Shown here piece after piece: positions 35,155 through 42,683 of a DNA stretch of 64,000 nucleotides (positions are counted from its first letter, which is position 1; each line of letters begins with the position of its first letter). The notes under the pieces were generated by a model, which worked only from the letters and a program-made list of their open reading frames with translations, searched no databases and was not told the origin of the DNA. The position numbers and the translations under genes were made by a program. Location: positions 372,001-436,000 of the forward strand of contig JAMLGI010000001.1 of the NCBI GenBank assembly GCA_023958085.1, in the 5' to 3' direction. Source of the DNA: Solirubrobacterales bacterium (GTDB lineage: Bacteria; Actinomycetota; Thermoleophilia; Solirubrobacterales; 70-9).

Positions 35155-35160
35155 TAAATT
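35155..35160 (+). promoter_or_regulatory. -10 element of tadA
   Basis: TAAATT, exactly 6 nt before the GTG at 35167; used to choose that start over the TTG at 35164 and the ATG at 35179. Confidence 0.5.
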
Positions 35161-35166
35161 GGCTTG

Positions 35167-35646
35167 GTGAGCTCTGAAATGGCACCGGGCTTTGGCCAGG
35201 CCGACGACCTGGCGGCGATGGATCTGGCGATCGAGGCTGCCCGGGAGGCCGAGGGGCATGGTGATGTCCCGATCGGGGCGGTGATCTTTCGCGGGGGCGT
35301 CCCCCTCGCGGTGGCCGGTAACCGGCGGGAGGCCGATCGCGATCCGACCGCTCACGCCGAGATCCTGGCGATTCGCGAGGCAGCCCGGAAGCTCGGCGGA
35401 TGGCGACTGCCCGAAACCACTCTGTACGTGACCCTGGAGCCCTGCCCGATGTGTGCCGGGGCGATCGTTCATGCCCGCATCCCCAGGGTTGTGATCGGGG
35501 CCCCGGATCCGAAAACGGGTGCCGCCGGGTCGGTAATGAATCTGCTTGACGACCCGGAACTGAACCATCGCCCCGAGGTGATCCCCGGTGTGCGCCGGGA
35601 AGAGTGCGCGGCCCTGCTGCGCACCTTCTTTGCCGCAAGGCGTTGA
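35167..35646 (+). CDS. tadA: tRNA-specific adenosine-34 deaminase
   Basis: A 159-residue zinc deaminase. Catalytic His/Glu in PTAHAEILAIREAA, zinc Cys pair in TLEPCPMCAGAIVHARI, and the C-terminal GSVMNLLDDPELNHRPEV block are typical of TadA. It converts A34 to inosine in tRNA-Arg(ACG). It is placed directly before two tRNA-Ser genes, as often in actinobacteria. Confidence 0.95.
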   Translation: MSSEMAPGFGQADDLAAMDLAIEAAREAEGHGDVPIGAVIFRGGVPLAVAGNRREADRDPTAHAEILAIREAARKLGGWRLPETTLYVTLEPCPMCAGAIVHARIPRVVIGAPDPKTGAAGSVMNLLDDPELNHRPEVIPGVRREECAALLRTFFAARR

Positions 35647-35696
35647 CCCGGTTCAGGCGCCGGGGGCGTTCCGGCGGCGCGCGGATAGGCTCTTAG

Positions 35697-35785
35697 CGGA
35701 GAGGGTGGGATTCGAACCCACGAGGCGAGAGATCCCGCCCACGCGATTTCCAGTCGCGCTCCTTAAGCCGCTCGGACACCTCTCC
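35697..35785 (-). tRNA. tRNA-Ser(GGA)
   Basis: Class II tRNA with a long variable arm. Acceptor GGAGAGG/CCTCTCC with discriminator G, anticodon loop CTGGAAA (anticodon GGA), T arm GTGGGTTCGAATCCCAC. CCA is not encoded. Confidence 0.95.
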
Positions 35786-35924
35786 GGGAGGGGAAATCCT
35801 ACCCAAGGTCGCCGACCTGTGGCGTCCGCAACCTGCGAACCGGTGATGCGGCGGCGAAACCGTCCCGGGACGCGATTCCGGGGCCGGACTCCGGCAGACG
35901 AGCCCCGGCAGGGCGAACTTCAGG

Positions 35925-36011
35925 CGGAGGGGGTGGGATTCGAACCCACGGTACCCCGAAAGGCACAACAGTTTTCGAGACTGCCCGATTCAACCACTCT
36001 CGCACCCCTCC
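35925..36011 (-). tRNA. tRNA-Ser(CGA)
   Basis: Class II tRNA with a long variable arm. Acceptor GGAGGGG/CCCCTCC with discriminator G, anticodon loop CTCGAAA (anticodon CGA), T arm GTGGGTTCGAATCCCAC. It lies upstream of the tRNA-Ser(GGA) gene on the same strand. Confidence 0.95.
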
Positions 36012-36175
36012 GGGGTGACCATGCAGGCTAACGATTTTGAGACGCACCGGACGTTTCGCCACCGGGTCTGACCCGGTGGTTGCCGTCCGGGCGACGAACC
36101 CATCCGCCGGAAGACCGGACGGGCGGCCCCGGCTCTGAACTTCATGTGAAGGCGGTTGGTCCGGACGTCGGCCGG

Positions 36176-36181
36176 TAGGCT
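36176..36181 (+). promoter_or_regulatory. -10 element of the gene at 36189
   Basis: TAGGCT, 7 nt before the ATG at 36189; it decides that start. Confidence 0.45.
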
Positions 36182-36188
36182 CCGGATC

Positions 36189-36446
36189 ATGAGCAACGAT
36201 TCCGAGCAGTCCCCGTCATCACGCATCGGCGCCCTCGCCCAGGAGCTGATGGAACAGGTCGAGCGCGACACCCCCGGGGCCCGGCTGGATCAGCTCGTGA
36301 TCTCGGCCGTCCTGAGTGAGGATGCCGGGATCGACGAACAGACGATGCACGTCCAGCTGGTCTCGGACTCGTCCGATCCGCTTTCCGTGGTCGGGTTGCT
36401 GACCGTGGCCCTGGATCTGGCCAAGGGTCAGCTGACCGGCGAGTAG
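36189..36446 (+). CDS. small hypothetical protein
   Basis: An 85-residue acidic, helical protein: IGALAQELMEQVERDTPGARLDQLVISAVLSEDAG, with a C-terminal hydrophobic stretch (VVGLLTVALDLAKGQL). No family recognised. The start is set by a TAGGCT element 7 nt upstream. An inverted repeat TCAGCGC/GCGCTGA (36457-36475) just after the stop may end the transcript. The next 160 nt before the rpsD stop hold no convincing gene. Confidence 0.65.
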   Translation: MSNDSEQSPSSRIGALAQELMEQVERDTPGARLDQLVISAVLSEDAGIDEQTMHVQLVSDSSDPLSVVGLLTVALDLAKGQLTGE

Positions 36447-36456
36447 GCCTTAGCCG

Positions 36457-36475
36457 TCAGCGCGAGTCGAGCGCT
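36457..36475 (+). terminator. possible terminator hairpin after the small gene
   Basis: TCAGCGC and GCGCTGA flank a 5-nt loop about 10 nt after the stop; no T-run. Confidence 0.4.
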
Positions 36476-36634
36476 GAGGCTTCGGGCTGCTTGGGCGGCG
36501 AAGCCGGCGTGTCGGATCGGCGAAGCCGCGGGTGTGGCAGTCGGGAGGGCGGGCTGGTGGCCCGTTCGAGCGGCTGCCGCGCCCCCGGCGAGTCGAGACG
36601 GTGCGCCCGCGAGTCGCCCACGCAGTCCGGAGTC

Positions 36635-37255
36635 TCAGCGCGAGTAATGCTCGACGATCAGGCGCTCCTCGATCGGAGCGGCGATGTCGCTGCGGTCGGG
36701 CAGGCGGTTGACCGTGCCCTTCAGTCCGTCGTGGTCGGCCAGAAGCCAGGCTGCGGTGGGACCGGCCGAGTCGGTTGACTGCCGGGCCATCGGTTCGATC
36801 GCGGAACCTTCCTTGACCGCAACCACGTCTCCGGCCTCGACCGAGTAGGAGGGGCGGTCGAGCCGCTTGCCGTTCACCTGGATGTGCTGGTGGACGACGA
36901 ACTGGCGGGCCTGGGCGCGGGTGCTGGCCAGGCCGAGCCGGTAGACCACGTTGTCGAGACGGCGTTCGAGGTGGCGCATCAGGTTCTCGCCGGCCATCCC
37001 GTCTTCCCGGTTGGCCCGGTCGAAAAGCTTCTCGAACTGCTTCTCGCGCAGGCCGTACATCGACTTCGCCCGCTGCTTGGCCCGCATCCGGACCGAGAAC
37101 TCGGAGGCACGACGGCGGCCACGGCCGTGCTGGCCGGGCGGGTAGGGCCGACGCTCCATGGCGCTCTTGCCGCCGAGGGCACGTTCGCCCTTCAGTCCGA
37201 GGTCGACGCCTTCGCGGCGCGAGAGTTTCTCTTTTGGTCCTGTGTATCTACCCAT
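36635..37255 (-). CDS. rpsD: 30S ribosomal protein S4
   Basis: A 206-residue S4 protein: MGRYTGPKEKLSRREGVDL, RPYPPGQHGRGRRR, YGLREKQFEKLF, LERRLDNVVYRLGLASTRAQARQFVVHQHI (the S4 RNA-binding domain in parts). It has no cysteines, so it is the zinc-free form. Primary binder of 16S rRNA in small-subunit assembly. It is a stand-alone gene, away from any alpha operon in view. The frame extends to 37360, but the ATG at 37255 gives the universal N-terminus. Divergent from yqgE. Confidence 0.96.
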   Translation of the reverse strand: MGRYTGPKEKLSRREGVDLGLKGERALGGKSAMERRPYPPGQHGRGRRRASEFSVRMRAKQRAKSMYGLREKQFEKLFDRANREDGMAGENLMRHLERRLDNVVYRLGLASTRAQARQFVVHQHIQVNGKRLDRPSYSVEAGDVVAVKEGSAIEPMARQSTDSAGPTAAWLLADHDGLKGTVNRLPDRSDIAAPIEERLIVEHYSR

Positions 37256-37358
37256 AGTGCGACCGGAGACAGTACCGGATCCGCCCCGGCAGCGTATATT
37301 CGGAGGTGAGGCCGCCCGGGCCTGAACCACCGACCTGCGGAAGGGAGCCGAACTCGAC

Positions 37359-37880
37359 ATGGAGTCACTCAGGGGTCGTCTGCTGATCGCCTCCCCCGGC
37401 CTGTTCGATTACTTCCGGCGATCCGTGGTCCTGGTGGTCGAACACACGCCGGACGGCGCCTTCGGGGTCGTCCTCAACCGCAGGGCCGACCACCAGGTGG
37501 CCGAACTGGTTCCGGAACTCGGCCCGTTGGTCGAACGAGACGCGCCACTCTGGCTGGGCGGGCCGGTGGCCGAGGACTCGATCGTGGTGCTGGGCGAGTT
37601 CGAACAGCCCGAGGACGCCGCCGGGCGGATCGGCCAGGGTGTCGGGCTGGTCGACCCGGAGAGCGACTCCGAGCTGCTCCGGGCCCGGGTCTTTGTCGGG
37701 CACGCCGGATGGGGCCCCGGCCAGCTCGACGAGGAGATCGAACGCGATTCCTGGATCGTCACCGAGTTCGGTGCCGACGACGTCTTCGCAGCAGGTGACC
37801 TCTGGGCGGAGGTCCTGCGCCGCCTCGGCGGTGACATGAAGCTGCTGGCGACCATGCCGGACGACCCCTCACTGAACTGA
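37359..37880 (+). CDS. YqgE/AlgH family protein (UPF0301)
   Basis: A 173-residue protein: SLRGRLLIASPGLFDYFRRSVVLVVEHTPDGAFGVVLNR in overlapping blocks, WLGGPVAEDSIVVLG and RVFVGHAGWGPGQLDEEIER are family hallmarks. Homologues regulate alginate genes in pseudomonads, but the general function is unknown. GGAAGGGAG lies 12 nt before the ATG, so this is a leadered gene; a TATATT -10 element lies about 65 nt upstream. Confidence 0.93.
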   Translation: MESLRGRLLIASPGLFDYFRRSVVLVVEHTPDGAFGVVLNRRADHQVAELVPELGPLVERDAPLWLGGPVAEDSIVVLGEFEQPEDAAGRIGQGVGLVDPESDSELLRARVFVGHAGWGPGQLDEEIERDSWIVTEFGADDVFAAGDLWAEVLRRLGGDMKLLATMPDDPSLN

Positions 37881-37925
37881 CGGTCTCGCGGCGGGGCTGT
37901 CCGGAGCCGGGGCCTGCCGCTGCCG

Positions 37926-37931
37926 TAGGCT
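37926..37931 (+). promoter_or_regulatory. -10 element of pdxH
   Basis: TAGGCT, exactly 6 nt before the ATG at 37938. Confidence 0.55.
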
Positions 37932-37937
37932 CTGGCC

Positions 37938-38576
37938 ATGTCCTCCGCTCCAGACCAGACCGATCGTTCACTCGCGTTCGGTGATCTCGACCCGGACCCG
38001 ATCGTCCAGTTCGAGCACTGGTTCGGGGAGGCGGCGGCAGTCAGCAAGGTGCCGGAAGCGACCGAAGCGATGACGGTGGCCACGGTCGACGAGTCGGGGA
38101 TGCCCGACGCCCGGATGGTGCTGCTCAAGGCGGTCGGTTCGGACGGGTTTCGCTTCTTCACCAACTACGACGGGGTCAAGGCGACCCAGCTGGCCGCCAA
38201 TCCGGCTGCCGCCCTGGTCTTTCACTGGCCGATTCTGAATCGCCAGGTTCGGGTGCGGGGAACGGTCAGCCGGCTTTCTCCCGCCGACTCGGATGCCTAC
38301 TTCGCAACCCGCGCCCGGTCCAGTCAGCTCGGGGCCTGGGCCTCCCCCCAGAGTCGTGAGCTGGACCCGGATCGGGACTCGCTCGACCGGCTCTCGGATC
38401 AGGCCGAGGCCCGGTTTGCCGACCTGGATCCGATCCCGCGCCCGGAGTCATGGGGCGGCTACCTGGTCACGCCCGACGTGATCGAGTTCTGGCAGGGTCG
38501 CCGGGCCCGTCTGCACGACCGATTCACCTATCGGCGGTCCGGTGATTCCTGGACGGTTACCCGCCTGGCCCCCTGA
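37938..38576 (+). CDS. pdxH: pyridoxamine/pyridoxine 5'-phosphate oxidase
   Basis: A 212-residue FMN enzyme. MTVATVDESGMPDARMVLLK and GFRFFTNYDGVKATQLAANP contain the FMN-binding residues. VFHWPILNRQVRVRGTVSRL, YFATRARSSQLGAWASPQS and WQGRRARLHDRFTYRR are the substrate/FMN blocks. It oxidises pyridoxamine or pyridoxine phosphate to PLP, in the cytoplasm. It lies 57 nt after yqgE, with its own TAGGCT element. Confidence 0.95.
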   Translation: MSSAPDQTDRSLAFGDLDPDPIVQFEHWFGEAAAVSKVPEATEAMTVATVDESGMPDARMVLLKAVGSDGFRFFTNYDGVKATQLAANPAAALVFHWPILNRQVRVRGTVSRLSPADSDAYFATRARSSQLGAWASPQSRELDPDRDSLDRLSDQAEARFADLDPIPRPESWGGYLVTPDVIEFWQGRRARLHDRFTYRRSGDSWTVTRLAP

Positions 38577-38745
38577 TCTCACTCGACCGGCAGCAGTCCG
38601 AACACAACTTTCAGGGTCGGACCGCACCTTTCCGCCAGAGCGGCGGTTCTACGGGGAGGAGGCCGGGTACTCGGCCGTTTCTGTAGGATCGCCCCGCCCC
38701 GAAGGTCTCGAGGGGGAACAAATTTCTAGCCAGGGAGTCAGCCTG

Positions 38746-41355
38746 ATGCATCCGAAGCAGTTCCGGAAACTACTTGTCGCCATGATCGCGGCGGTCACGA
38801 TCGCTTTCGTCGGCACCTCGATCTCGGCCACGGCCGGAGCGGCACCCGCCGAGTCCGGCGCCACGATCAGCCTCACTGCCAAGACCAAGAAGAGGCTGAC
38901 CGCCAAGGCCAAGAAGCAGGCCAGGGCCAAGGCGAAGAAGGTCTGCAAGCGGAAGCGGGGCAAGGCGAAGAGGACCTGCATCCGGGTCAGGACGAAGAAG
39001 CTTCAGAAGAGGATCTTCCGGAGTCTTGTCCGCCAGCTCCCCGGCAAGCCCGCCCCGAAGGCCAAGGGCAGGGCCGCCTTCATCGCGAAGGGCTCGGTTG
39101 GCGACGCCTACGTCACCGGTGCCGCCGAGGGTGACCTGCTGCTGCTGGTCAACGCGGACGACCGGATCATCCGGTCCGGCAAGGCCGATTCCTACGGCTC
39201 CAGGGTTTTCTTTGACGTGAAGCCCGACGCCGGTTACACGGTTCGGGCCAGGAAGGGCGGCAAGGTCCTCGGCACCACGCGCTTCAGCGTCCTGAAGCCG
39301 GATGCCAACCCGCCCCAGTCGTTCTACCGGAACGCAGACCACAGGCTGAATCCGGGTCTCAACTTCGTCAAGATGCGCGACGGAGTCGAGCTGGCGATGA
39401 ACGTGAAGATCCCGGCCGGCCCTGCCCCGGCAGGTGGCTGGCCCGTGGTGATCGAGCACTCCGGCTACGGCACCGCGGCGCCGCACGATCTGCTCAATTC
39501 GATTCTCGGCGGTGGCGGCGATCCGCTGGCCCCCGACACCTCGACCGCGGTCGGGGCACTGATTGCCCCGCAGATGAAGTTCGCTTCGATCGCGGTTCAG
39601 ATGCGCGGCACCGGCTGCTCCGGCGGCAACTTTGACCTGTTTGGTCTGCCGACCACCTACGACGGCTACGACATGGTCGAGACCGCTGCCAACCAGAGCT
39701 GGTCCTCGGGCAAGGTCGGCATGGCCGGAATCTCCTACTCGGGCATCAGCCAGCTCTTTGCGGCCGGCACCAGGCCTCCGCATCTGGCGGCGATCACCCC
39801 GATGTCGCCGACCACCGATCTCTACTCCGGCACCGGCTACCCGGGCGGCATCTTCAACCAGGGCTTCGCCCTCGGTTGGCTGACCGACCGGGTCCACGAT
39901 GCCGAGCCGGCCCCCGAAGGTGGCCAGCACTGGGCGAGGGTGATGAGCACCACCGGTGATCCCCTGGTCGCCGAACCGCTCCGGACCGAGCAGAAGAACA
40001 AGTGCCTCAACAACCAGAGGCTCCGGCTTCAGACCCGGAACATCTTCAAGCTGATTCAGCAGAACCCGTACCGCACGCCGAGCCTGTTCAACCCCCGGAC
40101 CCCCGGAGACTGGCTGGCGAAGAGCAAGGTCCCGACCTTCTTCGTCGGTTCCTTCCAGGACGAGCAGACCGGCGGTCAGTTCGCCAATGCGCTCGGTGCC
40201 CTGAAGAAGAACCCGAACGTCTGGATGGTCCTGCAGAACGGCGTTCACGTGGACTCGCTCGGCCCGAGCGTGATCACCAGCTGGGGTGACTTCCTCAACC
40301 TGTTCGTCGCTGACCGCATCCCGCAGATGCCGGGGCTGCTGGTCGCGATGAGCGGGACGCTGTACGGCCAGCTCGCCGACGCGCCGTCGCTTTCGATTCA
40401 GGATTCGGCGTACAAGAACTACACGAGTGTCGCCAAGGCGAAGGCCGACTTCAAGGCGAACACGCCACGGCTTCGTCTGCTGATGGACAACGGTGCGGCC
40501 ACGGTCCAGGGTCCGGGCGACCCGAATCCGGGCCAGCCGGCTCCCGGCGGCATCGGTGCCAAGTGGCAACTCGGTCTGAAGGACTGGCCGGTGCCGGGCA
40601 CCAAGGCCACGACCTACTACCTCGGCGACAACGGCGCGCTCGCTTCCGGCAAGCCCGCCGCTTCGACCGAGCAGTACACCGCCGACCCGGCGGCCCGGCC
40701 GAAGCAGACCCTGCCCGGTTCGGGTGACGCCGACGCCTGGAAGGCGCAGCCGCCCTACAACTGGACTCCGGTCGCGACCGGCAAGGGCCTCGGTTTCGTC
40801 AGTCAGGCGTTCACCGAGAACACCCTGATCGCCGGTCCGTCGAGTCTCGACCTCCAGCTGAAGTCGACCAAGGCCGACACCGACGTCCAGGTGGCGATCA
40901 CCGAGGTCCGGCCGGACGGCAACGAGACCTACATCCAGAGCGGCTGGCTCCGGGCTTCTCACCGGAAGCTGGATCCGAAGCGGTCCACCGCTCTGGAACC
41001 GACGCCGACCCACCTGAAGCAGGACGGAGCGAAGCTCCCGGCCGGCAAGTTCAGCGAGGTCCGGGTGCCGATCTTCCCGGTCGCGCACATGTTCCGGGCC
41101 GGTTCGAAGATCCGGGTGACGATCACCGCCACCGGTGGTGACCGTCCGCGCTGGGACTTCGACACGGTCGATGACGGCACCGCGGTGAACACGATCCAGC
41201 TCGGTGGCGCCAAGCCCTCGAAGCTGGTCCTGCCGATCGTTCCGAAGTCGGTCTGGAACCCGGGTGGCAGTGTCACCGTGCCGGCGCTGCCCAGCGCGAC
41301 CGCGCTGCGCGGTGAGCCGAACCGGACCTACGAGACAGCCTCGAACGGCGGCTGA
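38746..41355 (+). CDS. secreted CocE/NonD family hydrolase (peptidase S15-like)
   Basis: An 869-residue secreted protein. Signal peptide about residues 1-33 (KLLVAMIAAVTIAFVGTS). Residues 45-95 are extremely Lys/Arg-rich with two Cys. Residues 110-185 form a beta domain. The alpha/beta hydrolase domain carries KMRDGVELAMNVKIPAG, the nucleophile at GMAGISYSGISQ (Ser330), Asp in VGSFQDEQTGGQ and His near NGVHVDSLG. The C-terminal beta-sandwich domain is typical of CocE/X-Pro dipeptidyl-peptidases. Likely an extracellular esterase or peptidase. The ATG at 38746 follows CCAGGGAG; the earlier frame from 38542 overlaps pdxH. Confidence 0.9.
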   Translation: MHPKQFRKLLVAMIAAVTIAFVGTSISATAGAAPAESGATISLTAKTKKRLTAKAKKQARAKAKKVCKRKRGKAKRTCIRVRTKKLQKRIFRSLVRQLPGKPAPKAKGRAAFIAKGSVGDAYVTGAAEGDLLLLVNADDRIIRSGKADSYGSRVFFDVKPDAGYTVRARKGGKVLGTTRFSVLKPDANPPQSFYRNADHRLNPGLNFVKMRDGVELAMNVKIPAGPAPAGGWPVVIEHSGYGTAAPHDLLNSILGGGGDPLAPDTSTAVGALIAPQMKFASIAVQMRGTGCSGGNFDLFGLPTTYDGYDMVETAANQSWSSGKVGMAGISYSGISQLFAAGTRPPHLAAITPMSPTTDLYSGTGYPGGIFNQGFALGWLTDRVHDAEPAPEGGQHWARVMSTTGDPLVAEPLRTEQKNKCLNNQRLRLQTRNIFKLIQQNPYRTPSLFNPRTPGDWLAKSKVPTFFVGSFQDEQTGGQFANALGALKKNPNVWMVLQNGVHVDSLGPSVITSWGDFLNLFVADRIPQMPGLLVAMSGTLYGQLADAPSLSIQDSAYKNYTSVAKAKADFKANTPRLRLLMDNGAATVQGPGDPNPGQPAPGGIGAKWQLGLKDWPVPGTKATTYYLGDNGALASGKPAASTEQYTADPAARPKQTLPGSGDADAWKAQPPYNWTPVATGKGLGFVSQAFTENTLIAGPSSLDLQLKSTKADTDVQVAITEVRPDGNETYIQSGWLRASHRKLDPKRSTALEPTPTHLKQDGAKLPAGKFSEVRVPIFPVAHMFRAGSKIRVTITATGGDRPRWDFDTVDDGTAVNTIQLGGAKPSKLVLPIVPKSVWNPGGSVTVPALPSATALRGEPNRTYETASNGG

Positions 41356-41393
41356 GAACCGGCGTCCGACGGGCGCCACCGGTTCCGGTGAGA

Positions 41394-41438
41394 CCCCGGA
41401 TTCCCGCAACAGGTGCGGGAATCCGGGGTTTTCTCTTT
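41394..41438 (+). terminator. intrinsic terminator after the CocE-like gene
   Basis: Perfect 15-bp stem (CCCCGGATTCCCGCA with TGCGGGAATCCGGGG, loop ACAGG) followed by TTTTCTCTTTTT. The best classical terminator in the window. Confidence 0.93.
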
Positions 41439-41543
41439 TTCGCCGGTCGCCGATGGCCTCGCCGGGCGGGTCATGCATGTGAGCTTTCGGTCCCGCCATC
41501 GGCTCGCCGCATCCCGAGTCTCCCGTTACCCTGTCTCTTTCGG

Positions 41544-42332
41544 ATGATTTTCCGTCGACTGATTCCCCTCCTCGCCCTGGCCCTGATTTCGGCCGGGCTT
41601 CTGTCCCCTGCCGGTGCATCCGGTGCGCTCTCGGTGCCTCAGCCCGATCCGCCGAATGTCAAGGAGCCGGTCAACAAGGGGCAGGTCAAGCGGGCAACCC
41701 GTCGGGCTCTCTGGATTGCCCGCCAGCAGCTCGGCCTCGCGGTGAGCGAGCGTCGGGGCGACAACGTTCCGCGTTATCGCAACGGCAAGGGGCGAATCGC
41801 CCCGTTCTCGATCTCGGACCAGTGGTGCGTGGCCTTCGGCACCTGGGTCTGGAACCGGGTCGGTTTCCGTGACTATCTCGGAGCCAGGTACATCTGGAAG
41901 TCCCACGATGGAACCCGGGTGGCGATCCAGGTGACCGACATGTCGCTCTGGGCCAAACGCACCGGACACTGGTCCGCCCGGGCCAAACCGGGTTACCTCG
42001 TGGCCTACGACTTCAGCCACATTGGCCTGGTAACCGGGGCCAACCGTCGGGGGCAGGCGGTCTGGGCGATCGAGGGCAACAAGGGCAACCGGGTCCGCAG
42101 GGTCCGGGTGCCGATGGCCAACGTCACCGGGTACATCAGCCCGGTTCGGCTCTCGAAGCAGCAGATCGTCAACGCCATCGCCAATCCGGACATGGTCGTC
42201 CCCGAGCCGATCGCGGAAGACCCGGAAACCTTTGCGCGCAGCCCGGAGATGATGCCCGAGACTGTCCTTCCGGACATCGGTTCCCTCCCGGAAACCCCGG
42301 GAGACCGCGGCCCCTCTACCGGCCGGCCCTGA
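41544..42332 (+). CDS. secreted CHAP-domain protein
   Basis: A 262-residue protein with a signal peptide (FRRLIPLLALALISAGLLSP, cleavage near GASGA). The CHAP-like fold shows Cys95 in SDQWCVAFGTWVWNRVG and His159 in YDFSHIGLVTG, the usual catalytic pair of peptidoglycan amidases/endopeptidases. Residues 220-262 are a Pro/Glu-rich tail. It probably cuts wall peptides. The frame opens at 41388, inside the terminator, so the ATG at 41544 is used. Confidence 0.82.
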   Translation: MIFRRLIPLLALALISAGLLSPAGASGALSVPQPDPPNVKEPVNKGQVKRATRRALWIARQQLGLAVSERRGDNVPRYRNGKGRIAPFSISDQWCVAFGTWVWNRVGFRDYLGARYIWKSHDGTRVAIQVTDMSLWAKRTGHWSARAKPGYLVAYDFSHIGLVTGANRRGQAVWAIEGNKGNRVRRVRVPMANVTGYISPVRLSKQQIVNAIANPDMVVPEPIAEDPETFARSPEMMPETVLPDIGSLPETPGDRGPSTGRP

Positions 42333-42353
42333 GCCGAGCTGGGTCAGGGAAAC

Positions 42354-42566
42354 TCAGGCCGCTGGCTTCAGGGGGACCCGTGAAGCCTCGATCGAGAATC
42401 CAGCCCGCCCCAGGGTCTCTTCGCAGAGGGGGAGCCGCTCGAGCGCCCGTGGTTCTACCTTGATCGCACCGCCACCGTGGCTCTTGCCGACACCGACGAA
42501 ACGCTCGGTCGTCGCCGAGGCATTCAGCACCTCCCAGAGTTGACCGGTGGAAAACCGTACGTCGCC
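42354..42566 (-). pseudogene. 3' remnant of an N6-adenine DNA methyltransferase gene
   Basis: About 70 codons in good frame: LWEVLNASATTERFVGVG and HGGGAIKVEPRALERLPL are like the extreme C-terminus of TaqI/Eco57I-type DNA methyltransferases (the K-[IV]-E-P-x-[AE]-L block). No methylase core lies upstream; the frame runs straight into a tRNA-like fragment and then antisense of the ATPase. Seen as a truncated gene end. Confidence 0.5.
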
Positions 42567-42612
42567 TTCAGTGGCGGGGATTCGAACCAGCGACCTCTCG
42601 CAGGCGAAGCGA
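42567..42612 (-). other. tRNA 3'-half fragment (possible attachment-site remnant)
   Basis: On the minus strand TCGCTTCGCCTGCGAGAGG followed by TCGCTGGTTCGAATCC resembles an anticodon arm, variable loop and T arm. Its T stem does not pair (GCTGG opposite CCCCG), so it is not a working tRNA. It shares 21 identical bp with tRNA-Val at 43946-43966. Confidence 0.6.
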
Positions 42613-42614
42613 CT

Positions 42615-42683
42615 TGGTCCAAACGGATGATAGAACGTGGTCCAAATGGATGGTAGAGTCTGGTCCTCATGGATGAAAGAGGG
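42615..42683 (+). repeat. three 23-bp tandem repeats over the ATPase start codon
   Basis: Units at 42615, 42638 and 42661, each exactly 23 bp, each starting TGGTCC and containing ATGGATG- or CGGATGA-like cores and (G)TAGA/AAGA ends. The third unit includes the ATG at 42669. They look like operator iterons. Confidence 0.75.

Noticed and set aside
35693-36062. Short protein frames over the two serine tRNAs
   Set aside because: They translate tRNA sequence (GFESHPLR, KTVVPFGVPWVRIP) and are not proteins.
38770-41619. 949-codon open frame antisense to the CocE-like hydrolase
   Set aside because: Shadow caused by codon bias. The forward frame has a signal peptide, GxSYxG nucleophile motif and terminator at its end.
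42567-42612. Functional tRNA-Gly(GCC)
   Set aside because: Only the 3' half is present and its T stem does not pair; no D arm or acceptor 5' strand lies nearby.
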